From Tubiluchus corallicola (Eukaryota > Priapulida > Priapulimorpha > Priapulimorphida > Tubiluchidae), in NCBI GenBank assembly GCA_030141605.1, contig JAQGDQ010000097.1:423001-487000 (forward strand): a DNA stretch of 64,000 bases, read 5' to 3'. Shown piece by piece: positions 48,101 to 59,187 of the stretch (position 1 is the stretch's first letter; every line of letters starts with the position of its first letter). Made by a program: the position numbers and the translations under genes. The notes under the pieces were generated by a model. The model worked only from the letters and a program-made list of their open reading frames with translations, was not told the origin of the DNA and did not search any database.

Positions 48101-49398
48101 AAAAGAGTTACTATGTTCAACATAGTCAGCATATTTAGTTTCGGGACATCCTAAGACTGCATGAGTAACAGTTTGAATAACATTCAAATTACAAAATTGA
48201 CATATTCTATTTTCTCGTCTGGTCCTGCTCCACCTGCCAGTCTCAATTCGTAGGTGGTAGTTTCCCACTCTGAATCTTGAAATGATTATCCTGTAATGTT
48301 CCGTAAGAATGCTGTTATCAATAAAGTAAGAAGGGTTTGAGCAACTCGGCTACAATATACACCCTGTTTCGAGTCTGAGTCATTTGTATTACATGTTACA
48401 AAGTTAATAACTGCAGTCATTAGTGTCTATTTTGTCCGTAGAATGATGCATCATAAGTATCTCTCAACGAGTGCACATACTCATGAGTAGTGCAAAATAG
48501 AAAGTAAAATCTATAATGTTTAATGTAAGTTGAACATTTCAAGATTGACTGGTACCGAAGAGCAAACGCCCTACATCAACAATACTAATAACATTTCAAT
48601 TTCAATTACAATTTCAAAATAATTTATTGATTTAACATATATCAAAGTCACATTAGTTTTGAAATACAATATATGAACAGTAAAGTAAAAAAAATTATGT
48701 GAAAATGATCACTGTTATTAAAAAAAGATAATGGAGGGAGACCTAATTATCTATTAAGCCAGAAGCCGTGGCTTATGGCAGGCCACCAACAAGTGTTTTT
48801 ATAATAATTTCATTAAACAGTATATTTTAGTTGTTAGTCGTTAGTGATTTTGTACACTACTATTCTAAGATTGAAAGCTACTGCTGTTCCAAGGAAACAT
48901 TACACTGTTGTAACCAAAGTTCTTATTTTAGAGTTATCTAGTTATAATTAGAGATTTAAAATGAACTTTTTATATTTTTATTTAAAGATTGATTCAGATT
49001 TCGATAATCTAACTTCCCATGGAATATTATTCCATGTGAGGAGGCCATGATATTTAATTGACAATTTTCTTATATCCGTGCTACATTGAATGAAATCATA
49101 ATTTTTACTTTGTCTCGTATTGCAGTTGTGAAGATAAGAATTTTAAATGAATCTTGATTGTAATCAACTATGAAGATAGCTTGTATTTTCCTGCCATTCG
49201 TTGAAAAATAGCACCTTATTTTAACACGAGTTATATGCTACACATACATAGCATTGTTTTCATATTTCTGTTAAATAGCCATTATTTGTTTTAGTGTGCT
49301 AGCAATGAAGATGTGATTTCAAGTGTTCTTTTCAATTTCAGATCCACATAGAAGTTATACGTGATAGCATTGTAAGCGGGTTATTAAAGTCTCTTTGA
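26235..49398 (+). CDS. MGAT4: Alpha-1,3-mannosyl-glycoprotein 4-beta-N-acetylglucosaminyltransferase (MGAT4A/B type), 14 exons
   Basis: This Golgi enzyme adds the beta-1,4 GlcNAc branch to the alpha-1,3 mannose arm of N-glycans. Exons: 26235-26340, 29934-30131, 30736-30843, 32169-32302, 35346-35392, 37927-38040, 38525-38600, 40465-40579, 41407-41537, 43263-43370, 45971-46164, 46820-46940, 47497-47685 and 49342-49398. All phases agree, giving 565 residues (human A/B 535-548). Residues 12-33 are a signal-anchor (type II membrane protein). Residues 36-80 form a coiled-coil stem. NYS and NIS are possible glycosylation sites. The catalytic domain includes [14 protein letters not shown], the metal/nucleotide EDD motif at 263-265 (LEDDIVAKP), [10 protein letters not shown] and KPSLFQHVG. 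The C-terminal part ends in a WVILSE strand and SLKSL. Exon 5 is only 47 nt. The exon 13 start has a second possible acceptor 36 bp further on. A versus B paralogue cannot be decided. Confidence 0.95.
26799..27537. mobile_element. hAT-type MITE in MGAT4 intron 1
   Basis: The ends CAGGGTTGTTACCAAAAC (26799) and, in complement, CAGGGATATTACCGAAAC (to 27537) match at 14 of 18 positions. They have the CAGGG start typical of hAT elements. Subterminal AAACCGAAAC-type repeats are dense at both ends. The 8-bp flanks, CTCATGTT and CTCATATG, share their first five bases, fitting a decayed target duplication. There is no coding frame. Confidence 0.75.
27620..28015. repeat. Diverged tandem repeat rich in CCAATGTTGG-like motifs
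   Basis: Two related blocks, about 27623-27725 and 27869-27970, align along CAACCAT.TGCCGAT.TCTGA and GAACAGAAT-like landmarks at a period near 245 bp. The region is packed with CCAATGTTGG and GGGCCAAC-type words. It is in MGAT4 intron 1, shortly after the hAT-type MITE. Confidence 0.6.
28294..28314. repeat. (TA)n microsatellite
   Basis: Pure TA dinucleotide run in MGAT4 intron 1. Confidence 0.95.
30147..30174. repeat. (TA)n microsatellite just after the MGAT4 exon 2 donor
   Basis: A 28-bp TA run starts 16 bp inside intron 2. Length changes here would lie close to the splice donor. Confidence 0.95.
31096..31347. repeat. Minisatellite, three copies of an 84-bp unit
   Basis: Units at 31096-31179, 31180-31263 and 31264-31347 differ at only a few positions. 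Each starts AAGACAGYGCATTGAATCA. It lies in MGAT4 intron 3. Confidence 0.95.
37378..37761. mobile_element. pogo/Tigger-type MITE in MGAT4 intron 5
   Basis: The ends CAGTAAGTCCGTGCTTAGCA (from 37378) and, in complement, CAGTAAGTTCTCACTTAACG (to 37761) form TIRs. The element is flanked by TA on both sides (37376-37377, 37762-37763), the target duplication of Tc1/mariner/pogo transposons. It is 384 bp and non-coding. Confidence 0.8.
42712..43017 (+). repeat. 306-bp direct repeat, copy A (MGAT4 intron 9)
   Basis: This is nearly identical to 43727-44032, with about five mismatches in 306 positions and no gaps. The two copies bracket exon 10 (43263-43370) in the same orientation. The sequence is non-coding by appearance and may be a repeat family or a local duplication. 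Confidence 0.92.
43727..44032 (+). repeat. 306-bp direct repeat, copy B (MGAT4 intron 10)
   Basis: Partner of 42712-43017, offset by 1015 bp. Similarity starts and stops abruptly (TACAATTATTATT at the left, GTTAGCAGTT at the right), as expected for insertions or a precise duplication. Confidence 0.92.
44437..44489. repeat. Tandem duplication, 25-bp unit at 28-bp period
   Basis: CGCAGCCCATACTATTGTAA and five following bases occur at 44437-44461 and again at 44465-44489. The unit contains the palindrome TACTATTGTAATAGTA (one central mismatch pair). MGAT4 intron 10. Confidence 0.85.
46425..46560. mobile_element. Short foldback MITE in MGAT4 intron 11
   Basis: The ends TTCAGACGTA and, in complement, TTCAGATGTA form short TIRs. 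Inside, CTCGCAACTTGTTGCGCA occurs twice (near 46443 and 46511), and the halves are partly complementary. The size (136 bp), foldback structure and lack of coding suggest a MITE; no clear target duplication. Confidence 0.55.
47103..47155. repeat. (TG)n microsatellite
   Basis: Interrupted GTGTGTGTATGTGTGTGTGC tract followed by GCGTGCGTGC, in MGAT4 intron 12. Confidence 0.9.
47438..47456. repeat. (TA)n microsatellite
   Basis: TA run about 40 bp before the acceptor of MGAT4 exon 13. Confidence 0.9.
48026..48350 (-). pseudogene. LINE reverse-transcriptase C-terminal fragment in MGAT4 intron 13
   Basis: The minus-strand frame reads [17 protein letters not shown], then [30 protein letters not shown], and stops at 48026. 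The GRW...C..C...H....C arrangement is the classic end of many LINE ORF2 proteins. Its 3' flank reaches a (TA)n tract at 47841-47862. It is antisense to MGAT4 and of a different LINE family from the 15300 fragment. Confidence 0.75.
48600..48790 (-). repeat. Possible LINE 3'-UTR tail
   Basis: A block with AATAATTTATTGATTTAAC, followed by GGAGGGAGACCTAATTA and a GCCGTGGC-containing stretch, looks like a LINE 3' tail on the minus strand. There is no protein match, so the call rests on resemblance only. Confidence 0.3.
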
Positions 49399-52008
49399 TA
49401 GTGATCTCTAAGTAGTGTTATGGAAAATAGTCATAGACACATCGACCATCATCAATATATCAGTGACATTTGATACAGTGAACACTGGGAGGCAGGCTTC
49501 ATAGCAAAGCTGACAATAAATTTAGAGTAGCTGCTTGAGGCAAATAATACTTTTTGTTAGCCTTGATTTTCACTGTGTTTTGTACAGGGATTTTAAAGTG
49601 TATTAAATACCAGATTATTTGCAGTGTTTTCTAATGGGCTGAAGGGTTGCTAAGTTCAAAGAGGAAGAAGATCTTTCTGTAGTGCACCTTATGCAGTTAT
49701 AGTCTCTGGTTTTACAAATTGTCTTTACAGCTTAAATTGTTCATAACCTGGTGTGATATTATAATACAGGTCTACTTGGTGATATTGTCTCAGCCATTTC
49801 CATTTTTCTGTCTTTTGCATAGATCTGTGTATGGTTTTGTTTCCATAAGTGCGCATAACAGTTATGATAATGCCGTTTTTAATTTGACAATCATTTGCCA
49901 AAGTATCATTTGCATTGCAGTCATCCTATATGTTTATAGTGATTCCACTTGTAGAATGCAAAAAAAGTTATAGAATAATATGGCTTGTACCCACTACTAC
50001 TCCATAGACCATTTGTTATTTTAATGTACAGGCGATGTTATTGTTTAGTTTATATTAATCATGCTTGGTGCTGTTATAGTAGCTGTTGTGCTGTGATTAT
50101 TTTTATTTTATTTTAGTTACTCTGCTCAACCATGTGTATGTGTACAGTTGTATTAATTAGTATTATCTTGCTATGTGAGAGCTTTTATTCAACAGTTTAT
50201 GTTTGTCAGGTGTGACATCTCTCTAATACACGAGCTAGCCATTAAAATCCGATACGCAGCGACGTGAAAGTTCATGCCATGGGCAAAAGAAATATTCACT
50301 TTTTATGCATCAAAAATACCTGTTGATACTTGGGAGTGTGTCTTAATGGACTGCTCTGAATAATTTTCATCAATTGTGCCAAGCCAGAAAATGTCTGACT
50401 GCCTTGAAAACCGATATTTAATAAAATGGCTTTCACACAGATATGCTTAAATGTAAAGCAGAAGTAAAAGTATTTTGCTTGGCAGAGGTTTATTAGCTGG
50501 ACTTTGCAATCTTTTACTGCTCATTTGAAATCATGTCTTACAGAATTATTTTTGTCTAATTTACAGTATGGTAACTGGCATTTGTGGAGAATCAAGCGAA
50601 AATTTGTTTTTTGCTTTTACATTTTGATAAATTTGGTATTTTTCATTCAAACAGTTTTAATGGTGTTTCTACGCTTGCCAAGCATTTTGTCAAGATTGAA
50701 TGAGTAGAGCTTTGAGGGTTTCTTCAATAGTTGTACACATGTGAAAATGATTTTAAACTTTGGTAAAGGTGTAACTTGTATAATAATTAAAACTTTACTT
50801 GATTTATGAATGATAGCATGTGCAGATCTTCCAAACAGCAGTCACTTTAGATCGTTACCAGTTATTACCATCGAAAACCGTATAATTATGAAATCTAAAA
50901 AATGAATAATGAATAATTATGAATCTGTCATCTGTTTGCTTATCGAGGAATAATAACTACCAATTTTATTTCTTTTCAGCAAAAATTGTTGTTTCAGTAA
51001 ACATTAAGTGTCCTATTTATTTATTTTTCTCTTACTCGATTTCATGAGTTACAGTGTACAAGCAATCAAGCAATTCATGAGAATTGTGTTGAAGAAATCA
51101 TCCAAATTTCTTTTTGAAATTTATTTATTATACACGCAACACTGTTTTATTAACGGTGCATTTGACTATTTGTTGAAAATTACGTATCTTATATCTGTAT
51201 TTGAAACAATTATGTCCAACGTATTTTGCTGACTGATGCAAGTTGTAAGAATTGAAAAGTTTTAGTTTTTCCAATAGTCATTATTGATTAGAAAACATAC
51301 TGTTCAAATGTGCTTTTGTTTTGATTTTAATGGAAGCATTTTTACAAATAGCCTCGTATGTAGAAGATTTTAAAATTTTGCACAGTGTTCAGAATTATTT
51401 GCTTTTATAAATAAGAATCTCAGTTTGATTTGAAGATATGTTTCTTCTCATGTTAGTCGTATAAAATTAACGAAGTTAAAAAATTAAAGAAGAAGTTAAA
51501 GATCTCTTGCTAATATAAAAATGTGTACTATATATTTTATATTAGGTGATTTGCAATCTTTGAGTCAATGCTGTCAGGTTAATTTTTAAGCTGTTGAACA
51601 ATAAACACACACACCTCTAAGAAGATTTACAAACTGTTTTATTTTTTAATACAGTATATGAAATCTTAATATTAAAGCCTAATCATTTGTAAGGCGGTGT
51701 TATTTTCTTGCAAACAAAAATTTGCAAATGACTATAAACAAGCTTTGTTTGATTTTGTCATATTGTTGAACTTGAATACGACCAATATTGTACTGTGCCT
51801 TTATGGCATCAAACTTAATTTTTTTCTAATTTTATGTCCTGCCAGAAGGGAAGAACTGACGCAAGCCAGAGAAGACTGTATATATATTCTTTTATAGATT
51901 GTTATATTGTGCAATATTTTGCTTTGTGATCAGTGCTTAATTTTGTACTATAGTTATGTTGTCATGTATAAAAAGTGTAATTGTTAGTAAACTAGTCAAA
52001 GATTGTAA
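49399..52008 (+). other. Probable MGAT4 3' UTR and downstream sequence
   Basis: No exon, RNA gene or transposon is recognised over 2.6 kb of AT-rich sequence. Much of it may be 3' UTR, if the polyadenylation signal at 52009 is the one used. Confidence 0.4.
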
Positions 52009-52014
52009 AATAAA
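52009..52014 (+). terminator. Likely MGAT4 polyadenylation signal
   Basis: AATAAA followed within 30 bp by a T/GT-rich stretch (TTCTTTGTTC), the usual arrangement for a cleavage site. Confidence 0.4.
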
Positions 52015-53150
52015 ACTATTATGGTTAAGATACTGTTCTTTGTTCTTTTATTATAGTGTCTCTTTCTAACTTAAAATCATCAATCTATTTGCAAGCAGTT
52101 AGTATGATAAGTACTAGTAGATTATTGTTAAATTTGCAAAGTGATCTTTATGTATTGAATTGTGATATAATTGCTAAGCTGGTAGACTGGATTAGATTCC
52201 ATTTAAATGAAATCCCTAGAGTGGATTAGAGCAGACTGTAAATGAATTGGATTGTGTGGTACTGGGGTATGCTACGGTAGATTGGTTTTGGTTTCAGTGT
52301 TGATTAGAGCTTCAATATTATTGGATGGCTAGTCTTATGGAATGAATTATTTCAAATTGGATGCAACTAGAATAAAAAAAATGAATTATGTTACCAATAA
52401 AACACTAACACTATAACTATATCAATACAACGCCATACATAAGTCCAACAAGTGTAGTCATACTGGGAGCATAATTGCTCTTCCAACAGTTATTGTAGTA
52501 TAATATTTTACTATGACAACACACAACAGCATTTCTTTGGATAATGTGGTTATTTGTAATTGGTTAATATTGGTGAACATATTTCTACCACACTGTTTCT
52601 TTTGGTTCTCCCTGTATAATGATCTAGTCAAGTCACTTGTGTTGGGCTATACCTAACCACTAGTGCAAAACTTAATCTTGCACTGAAGTGAACTGGGTGC
52701 TACACACGTCATTGTGGTCTGGACCATACCAGCGAAACAGGCTAGTCAAGCTCCATAAAACCACTTAAGTTAGAGTAGTTCTAGTAATGTCAAATATTAG
52801 ATCTCAAGCTCGAGGCCATGTTCATACCAAAATAAATAAATGAATTTCTCTAAATAAATTTCGTACCATCACATTTCCATCGCCTTATTACGCCTGCAGT
52901 TTGAATCCAAAATTTATTTTGAGAATTCTAGTTTAATTTTTTATATTCATACGTTTGTATAACATTCGATTGACTGGATTCAGTCAGATCTTTTCAAAAT
53001 TTTGCCTCAAGAAAAATTGTTTAAAGCACTGGTTTTCCTAATTGGTCATTAGATAAACAAAATGCTTAATTTTATTAATTAGAGTTGGGCACATGAAGCC
53101 AGTGTGTATAACTAATTTGATTTGAAGTTTTAAAAATCTCCCACAGCACG
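52015..53150. other. Intergenic, nothing recognised
   Basis: AT-rich. A short inverted repeat (AGTGCAA ... TTGCACT) lies near 52660-52685. No gene seen. Confidence 0.4.
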
Positions 53151-53210
53151 GCGCCAGCGCTCCTACTCACCTGCTGGCAAATGAAGCCCGAGGAGAAAAT
53201 GTGGCCTATA

Positions 53211-53230
53211 TGACGTCATTTTGTGCCAAT
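53211..53230 (+). promoter_or_regulatory. CRE plus CCAAT box in the promoter of the Ig-domain gene
   Basis: A full palindromic TGACGTCA (53211-53218) and a CCAAT box (53226-53230) lie in a CG-richer patch (53145-53290). They stand just before a candidate non-coding first exon that ends at a GT donor (GAAGAG|GTAAATG, exon end 53407). Promoter function is inferred from position. Confidence 0.5.
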
Positions 53231-54074
53231 AAGCTGAGCTTGTTGAGCGGTTAGCTGGCAGCTATTTGACTGGCTTCGCGTGCAGCATGTGCTTGAGTTA
53301 GTTAACGCATAATAATGATTCACTGCATTTTCCAACAATGGACGAGGTGACAACGTTGTGCGTTTCTTAGTGAAATCTGCTGCATGCAGAAAACTAATTT
53401 GGAAGAGGTAAATGATTTTAAATACTGATGTTGTTTTAAGAAAATGCCTATTTAGCTTTGTTGCTTCATTTTAGATAATTCGGGTATTGTTAAATAAAGC
53501 AATTGCTTGTTCCTTGTGGTTTATTGCCATATTCGTTACCTTTACGTCAAAATTTATTAGCATTTTTCATCCTCTTTTGACTATGTAGACTATGAAGATA
53601 GGCGTGGATAATATACTTAGTAAAAAGCCCATAGGTTATATTGGATTTTAGGCTACATTATACATGTACTTTGTAGGATGGAGGCCCTCTTAATTTTTTT
53701 CCTGCAGTTATTGTTTAAGTTACGTAGTTTCTAAAGGTATTCTATATTTTCTGCATTATGTTTTTTGAGGGCAAAGTTAAGTGTAGTGCACTTAATCTTG
53801 TGCCTAGTATATTTCTAATTTGGAATACTTTTCTTTATTACTGTCTTGTAAGTAAGTGCATTATATACATTTGTGACTGTGTTTTTACGCATGACTGCAT
53901 GCATGTATTTTTATGTAGGACTGTAAGACTGTGTTTTTATGCATTCATATTTTTTTGTTTCAAACACTTAATTTCAATGTGTGAAAGAGTAATTTAAATC
54001 TATTGTTTTCAGAAACATGGTTTACTTTTTGGTGCCAAATTTAACTGGTGCAATGAATGTTTAAAATCCCCACA

Positions 54075-57000
54075 ATGTTACTTAGAGGTCTGATCTTTGC
54101 CATTCTGAAAATTGTTACTGGTAAGCAATTTTGATTAATGCTACATTAAAACTTTTTCACTAAAACGTTTGACCAGAAACGTATTACAAAGACGATTATA
54201 ATATGCTTTATACAGCTTGACATGCAAGCTAGGTATTCAGCACTCAGCGATAAAGCACACCTAATATACATGCAGATATCATAGCTTCATTCAGATGTTA
54301 TGTATGTCCTTCTTCAATGACAGAAATTGCTGGAGGCAGAATAGTATGCAGATGAAATTTTCCAGGCCATCACTGATCCATTTTAGTGACGAATTCCAGC
54401 ATTGCTTAACTTTGGTTACTTAAGATAACTAAGGGTTACTGCTCAGATATTTTATTTGCCATTTGAAAATGACAGGTACACTGTGCAAAAATCGCAGCAG
54501 TGTGCAGCTGCTTAGTGAATGTGGACAATGATTTCTTCAGTTTGTTTGCAAGCTCCAACTACAACTTAAACGCTTAATAACTTGTAAGCCTTACAAGCTT
54601 CGGTGACCAAACTCACAGGATGGGTAGCCTTGGGCAGGGGAAGGACAACAGTGTGTTGAGCACTGACCTCTGGTAAGGGGGATGGGCAGTGGGCATCAGT
54701 CAGTCTTTCCTTTAAGTCACAAAAGTCCTTTAGGGCTTTTGGTTTTTTCCATTTTTTTCACAAGTATTTGGGTACTTTAGGGTAGATGTGCACTTGGGGT
54801 TTAAAAAAGCTGGCAAGCTTTAAACGCCTGAGGGAGACGCCAAATTGCAAAATTGGGGTCCCATTTGGTGACCTGTTACATGCTGAGGGCTAGGGACACA
54901 AAGCTCACAGGGTGCACTCTTTGGGTAAAGGGAACTACTTATACATGTGACCCGAGTTGTTAGGTCAAAGTTCATTGAGCTGGCTTTCATTTGTTGTTCT
55001 TTAGGATCCATCTGCTCCATAGTTTTTGAGTTAGGACCACAATGTTTGGTTTGTTGCTAGGTGGTGTCACACCCTTGTGCATCACAAAATATGGGACAGG
55101 CTCAAACAGGAAAATTTTCCGCTAGGGGGCAAAAACCGAAAAATGGGGATCAGAAACAGAATGCATAGAGTAATGGCACCTTGAAAGGTCTTGAAGAGGT
55201 GGATCAAATGGCATAGGTTACAATGAGAATTGTTAACGTGTGATGCTTCTAGGGGGCAAAATAGGGGTCGAGGAGAGAAATGCCGTCCAGTGTCAACCGA
55301 AACTAGTTTGTAGTATATCAAATGAAAGGTCTTAAAGAGACAAATTGAATGGTATAAATTATGCTGAGATTGGTTGACCTACGACCCATGGGTTTAAAAG
55401 TTACAAGTTGCAATTTTATTGTAAAATGCAGTTCCTACGTAATGAAACATAGTGAATTCGAAGGCATCTTTTCATAGGTCAATTCTGTAACAATTGTTTG
55501 CAAAATCTTCAGTTTCGGGCCACTTCAGAAACATTGTCAACTAGTCTAATATTGTGTCTCATGGTACTTTATATTAATGTTGTTGTCTGTTTTTGTTTCA
55601 GTTGCTGGTTTAATATTCACTGAGGAGCCTTTGGATATTTATGCTGCTGAAGGTTCTTCTATTTGGTGGCCATGTAATGTGCAAGGTGACACTCCCATCT
55701 CATACAACTGGCGTTATGGAGACATGCTTTTCCGCCAGGATGCAGATGGCCTTGACTACAAAGTTTTCTCGAATGGGACATTGTACCTGGCTGATGTTAG
55801 TTCAGGTGACGTCGGTGATTACACTTGTGAGGCAGAGAATCAACGAGAGTACATTGTTAGTGGAGTCGTTCAGTTGAATCTCGCTTGTAAGTTACTTTAA
55901 TAATAATGATAATTTCGTTTAGAACACAGTCCAAGGATAACACGATAAGTAACTAATTACTTATTTCCAAGGTGGCCTTATTATTATTATTACCCGCATT
56001 TTACTTCGATAAACCCCCGCACTTAGTCGAAGAGGTACCGTTTTTCAAGTCTTTGGTATGACTTTGTTGAACCCATGACCTCCTGGGTGGTAAACGAGCA
56101 CGCTATCATTGAGCCACACCATTACATTTTATAGCTGATCTGTGACACAAAGCACCTTTAGAATCTAATGTTGTTATTGTTATCATTTATGACCTTTAAT
56201 GGAGACATGGAGCATTTAAAAAGAAACAGTGCACTAGATTGCTGATATTCTGAAATAGGCTGATCAAATCACAAAGGAATGTGGTTGATTGTTAAGACAT
56301 TATACTACATAACTTGGTTTTATACTGTCTAATATGAATGTGGTCTCATTCATTGGGCTTTGTATTGGACTATTTCTTTTGGAACATCCTGTAGAAAAAT
56401 ATGGAATTGTTGATGCTGATAAGATAATAACAATTATTCTTATATCTTTGGTACTTGAAGACATTGCTGATGTCACTGATAATAATAGTGATGATTGTGA
56501 TACAAGGGTTTCGCAATTCTTAATACTTGAATAACATAGTCAATGAAATGTGATAACAGTGAACTTTTCACATCTTGTCCATCTGGATATGTCCAGTGGG
56601 AAAGTAAGGTAGAAGAGTGACAGTCAAGACGTCTATGTGTTTTGGAATGCCAGTCTGTTTGTTATGTAAACTTACATTGTTCCGTATAGTTTCTGTTTCT
56701 AATATCTCTTCTAGTGAAATTTGTTCTGGTATTTGCTGTTTAACTGTTAAAATAAGTTAAAATGAAATTTTTACATATGTTAAACTAGTCAATATTATCT
56801 TTGCATTTATGAGAGACATAATTTTTTTAATCATGCTGCCACTTATAACATTCTATAGATAGAAGAGTTTATACATGCCACATACTTCTGCTGGCACAAT
56901 TTTGAGATGTTTTTTTTCAGATATATCCACTGTTTTTGCAAATGAACCATCTAGCGTAACAGCTCATGTTGGGGATGAGCTTTCTCTGGAGTGTGAAATT

Positions 57001-57631
57001 GAGAGTGTGCCGCCACCCTTTTTTAGTTGGCAGCGTGATGGCAGAGATGTGGTTCCTGATGAATATCTGGTTATATCGAGCACAGGTATGTTTTTTACGG
57101 CACTGACATGTTTGACTAAGTTTGTTATTATATGTGTGCAGAAAGTCATGATAGAAAAATATCTTAATGATTTTGTAATAAGTACCCAATTAACTCAGAA
57201 TCTATTTGACTTTGCTTTTCTTACTTTTTTTGTTTTCTAACAGCTTAAACACAGACAGCTATAAGAGAAAACTATGTTAAAAATTTGTTAAATATATTAG
57301 GCTTTGTGCCCACTTGATGAGCCTATGGATTTATAGACACTGAGAAATGTGATGTTATTTGTCTAACTATTTCTTCATGCAGAATAACATAACCACTTCT
57401 AGATCTCATCCATAATTTTTGATTGATATTATAGGGAAATAAAGTTATCTTTTGCAGCTTAAATTCACTTTTTTTGATAGTTGCTCTGTTTTTAAACTTT
57501 AGGGATGAGAAGTTTGCTAGTGATAACAAAAAGCAAGTACACTCATCAAGGTCAGTACAGGTGCATTGCAGCAAATCCACTGATGCCACACAAGCTTGTG
57601 TTTAGCAATCTTGCTAGTGTTATACTAGAAG
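54075..57631 (+). CDS. Immunoglobulin-superfamily secreted or membrane protein, 5' part (4 coding exons)
   Basis: Exons 54075-54120, 55602-55886, 56921-57085 and 57503-57631 join in phase 1 throughout and give the first 208 residues. Residues 1 to about 18 are a signal peptide (MLLRGLIFAILKIV). Ig domain 1 (20-110, one exon) has the paired cysteines in WWPC and DYTC, plus the W of YNWRYGD and the GDVGDYTC tail. Ig domain 2 (about 112-208) is split over two exons, with LECEIESVPPPFFSWQRDG and HQGQYRCIA. The protein therefore enters the secretory route and probably faces the cell exterior. The style recalls PTK7, DSCAM or contactin-like receptors, but the diagnostic part lies further on and I make no family call. 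An upstream exon (54013-54074 is the untranslated part) contains short upstream ATGs. No later exon was found up to 64000. Confidence 0.85.
54540..55440. repeat. G/purine-rich probable interspersed repeat in intron 1 of the Ig gene
   Basis: Base composition changes sharply to G-rich. Two diverged internal blocks share AAAGGTCTTGAAGAG / AAAGGTCTTAAAGAG, then AAATGGCATAGGTTA / GAATGGTATAAATTA, at about 55188-55270 and 55326-55395. TAGGGGGCAAAA-like words recur at about 55123 and 55251. No protein or TIR is seen. Confidence 0.5.
55970..56125 (-). repeat. tRNA-derived SINE
   Basis: The minus strand begins near 56120 with a box A (TGTGGCTCAATGATAGCG), continues through CTCGTTTACCACCCAGGAGG and reaches a box B (GGGTTCAAC). 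It then has an unrelated body and ends in an (ATA)n tail at about 55978-55992. This order (tRNA-like head with RNA polymerase III boxes, body, simple tail) is that of a SINE. It sits in the intron between the two Ig-domain exons. Confidence 0.7.
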
Positions 57632-59187
57632 GTAAGTTTGCACCTTTTTGCACTTCTTCCTTTCATTTTGCCTTTCTGCTCTTTGCATCTATTAGTTCAT
57701 CTTCTTGACCTGAGCTAATATCTTAGCTATTTGGAATTGTGTAAAATTTTCAATAGCTTTTTACTTATTTGCAATGTTTGCAATGAATGTAGCTCATGTA
57801 TATTTTTGGTGGCATTTTTGAAATAAACATACTAACTAAACATTCTGACAAACAAGTAAACTTTAACTAAACAAAAGCCATTGAAAGTAATAATTACAGT
57901 TTCTTTTTCTGTACGTGTGTTTTTGTATGTGTGTCTTGGCAAATGCAGAAATTCAGCAATCATAACTAAAGTAAAAATCTTAACTACTCCAAAACAAATC
58001 AGTACAGTAGTGTTCATTTTGGTTTGATCGATCCTGTGTGCCACACACGTTTATTTGAGTTTAAATCCTGTAGAAGTATGTTTTTTTCTTGATGTTCTGC
58101 TCATCAGCAGTTCATTGTCATTTCTGATTTTGCACTACCCAGCATGTTGACTAAGCAGTCTTTGGTATGGAATTAAATATGGGAACAGTTTAATGCTCCA
58201 TATGGTGCTGGCCCAGTAGTTTTTACTGGTAGTAACTAAATTAAATTGGATGATTTAGTGTTGCAGGAGAAAGGACAACATTAGCTAACTGTTGCATAGT
58301 GAACCTCAGAGACACGTACCTGGTACATGTATAAATTAAATTGAAATGCGTTTCTAGTTTGACCGCACTCTGTGGTGTAAGTTATCTACTGCATTTTAAG
58401 CTTGAGGCAATCTTAGTTGGTGCAAGTCCTTCTGAATCATTCAGTAGTACTATAGAGTTATATATACTATAAACTCACTGGTTTCCCTTAACTGTTTTGA
58501 GTGTCTAGTGTCTACTAATACTGACAACTACAACTGCCATGCCTTTCGATTACTTGCTCAATATCCTTACAGATCTTTTATCTAGGAACTTGGGTTCTTT
58601 CTAGCTTATACTGTGAGTTGACTTTTTACTGTCATTCTAGAATAATAAATGCCACAAATGCTTAAAATTTACAGTTAAATATGTTGTGAGTATTGGAAGA
58701 TTTGGGGTATCGTTAAAAGACCAAAGAATTTGTGTCTGATTTCATTGTACGTAAGTCCTGTGTGAACCACTCAGGCTCTTAGATGTATTTTCTCATTTTA
58801 AAAACTTCTCTTATTAGAATTTTAGTTGAGAATGTATCACAACTGGATCTTGTAAGTTTTAAACAGTCTTGTCTTCTCTTGTCTTGCAACATCTCTAGAA
58901 AGCTGCCATTAGTCACTGAATGTCTGAGACATGTTTTTGTCACTGTCTTGTTCATACTACAGTTAGTGGCGTGTCAACCTTTAAATCATGCATTATAAAT
59001 AAAAACTATTAAACTTTTATTTTTGTCTATTGCACAAAGATAAAATTATTCGTCTGAACGTTTGGTAATAAACAAAGGCAATGAGATTCTAAACCATAAA
59101 ATATGGTATTGAATGATCCAAATACATAAACAGTAAATACTGAATTTTGTTTTCTGTATTTTTGTTGGCACAATTTATTTATCTTAA
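57632..59187. other. Presumed intron of the Ig gene
   Basis: Starts with the GTAAGT donor after 57631. I could not find an acceptor followed by an Ig-like or fibronectin-like exon in the right phase. Confidence 0.4.
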
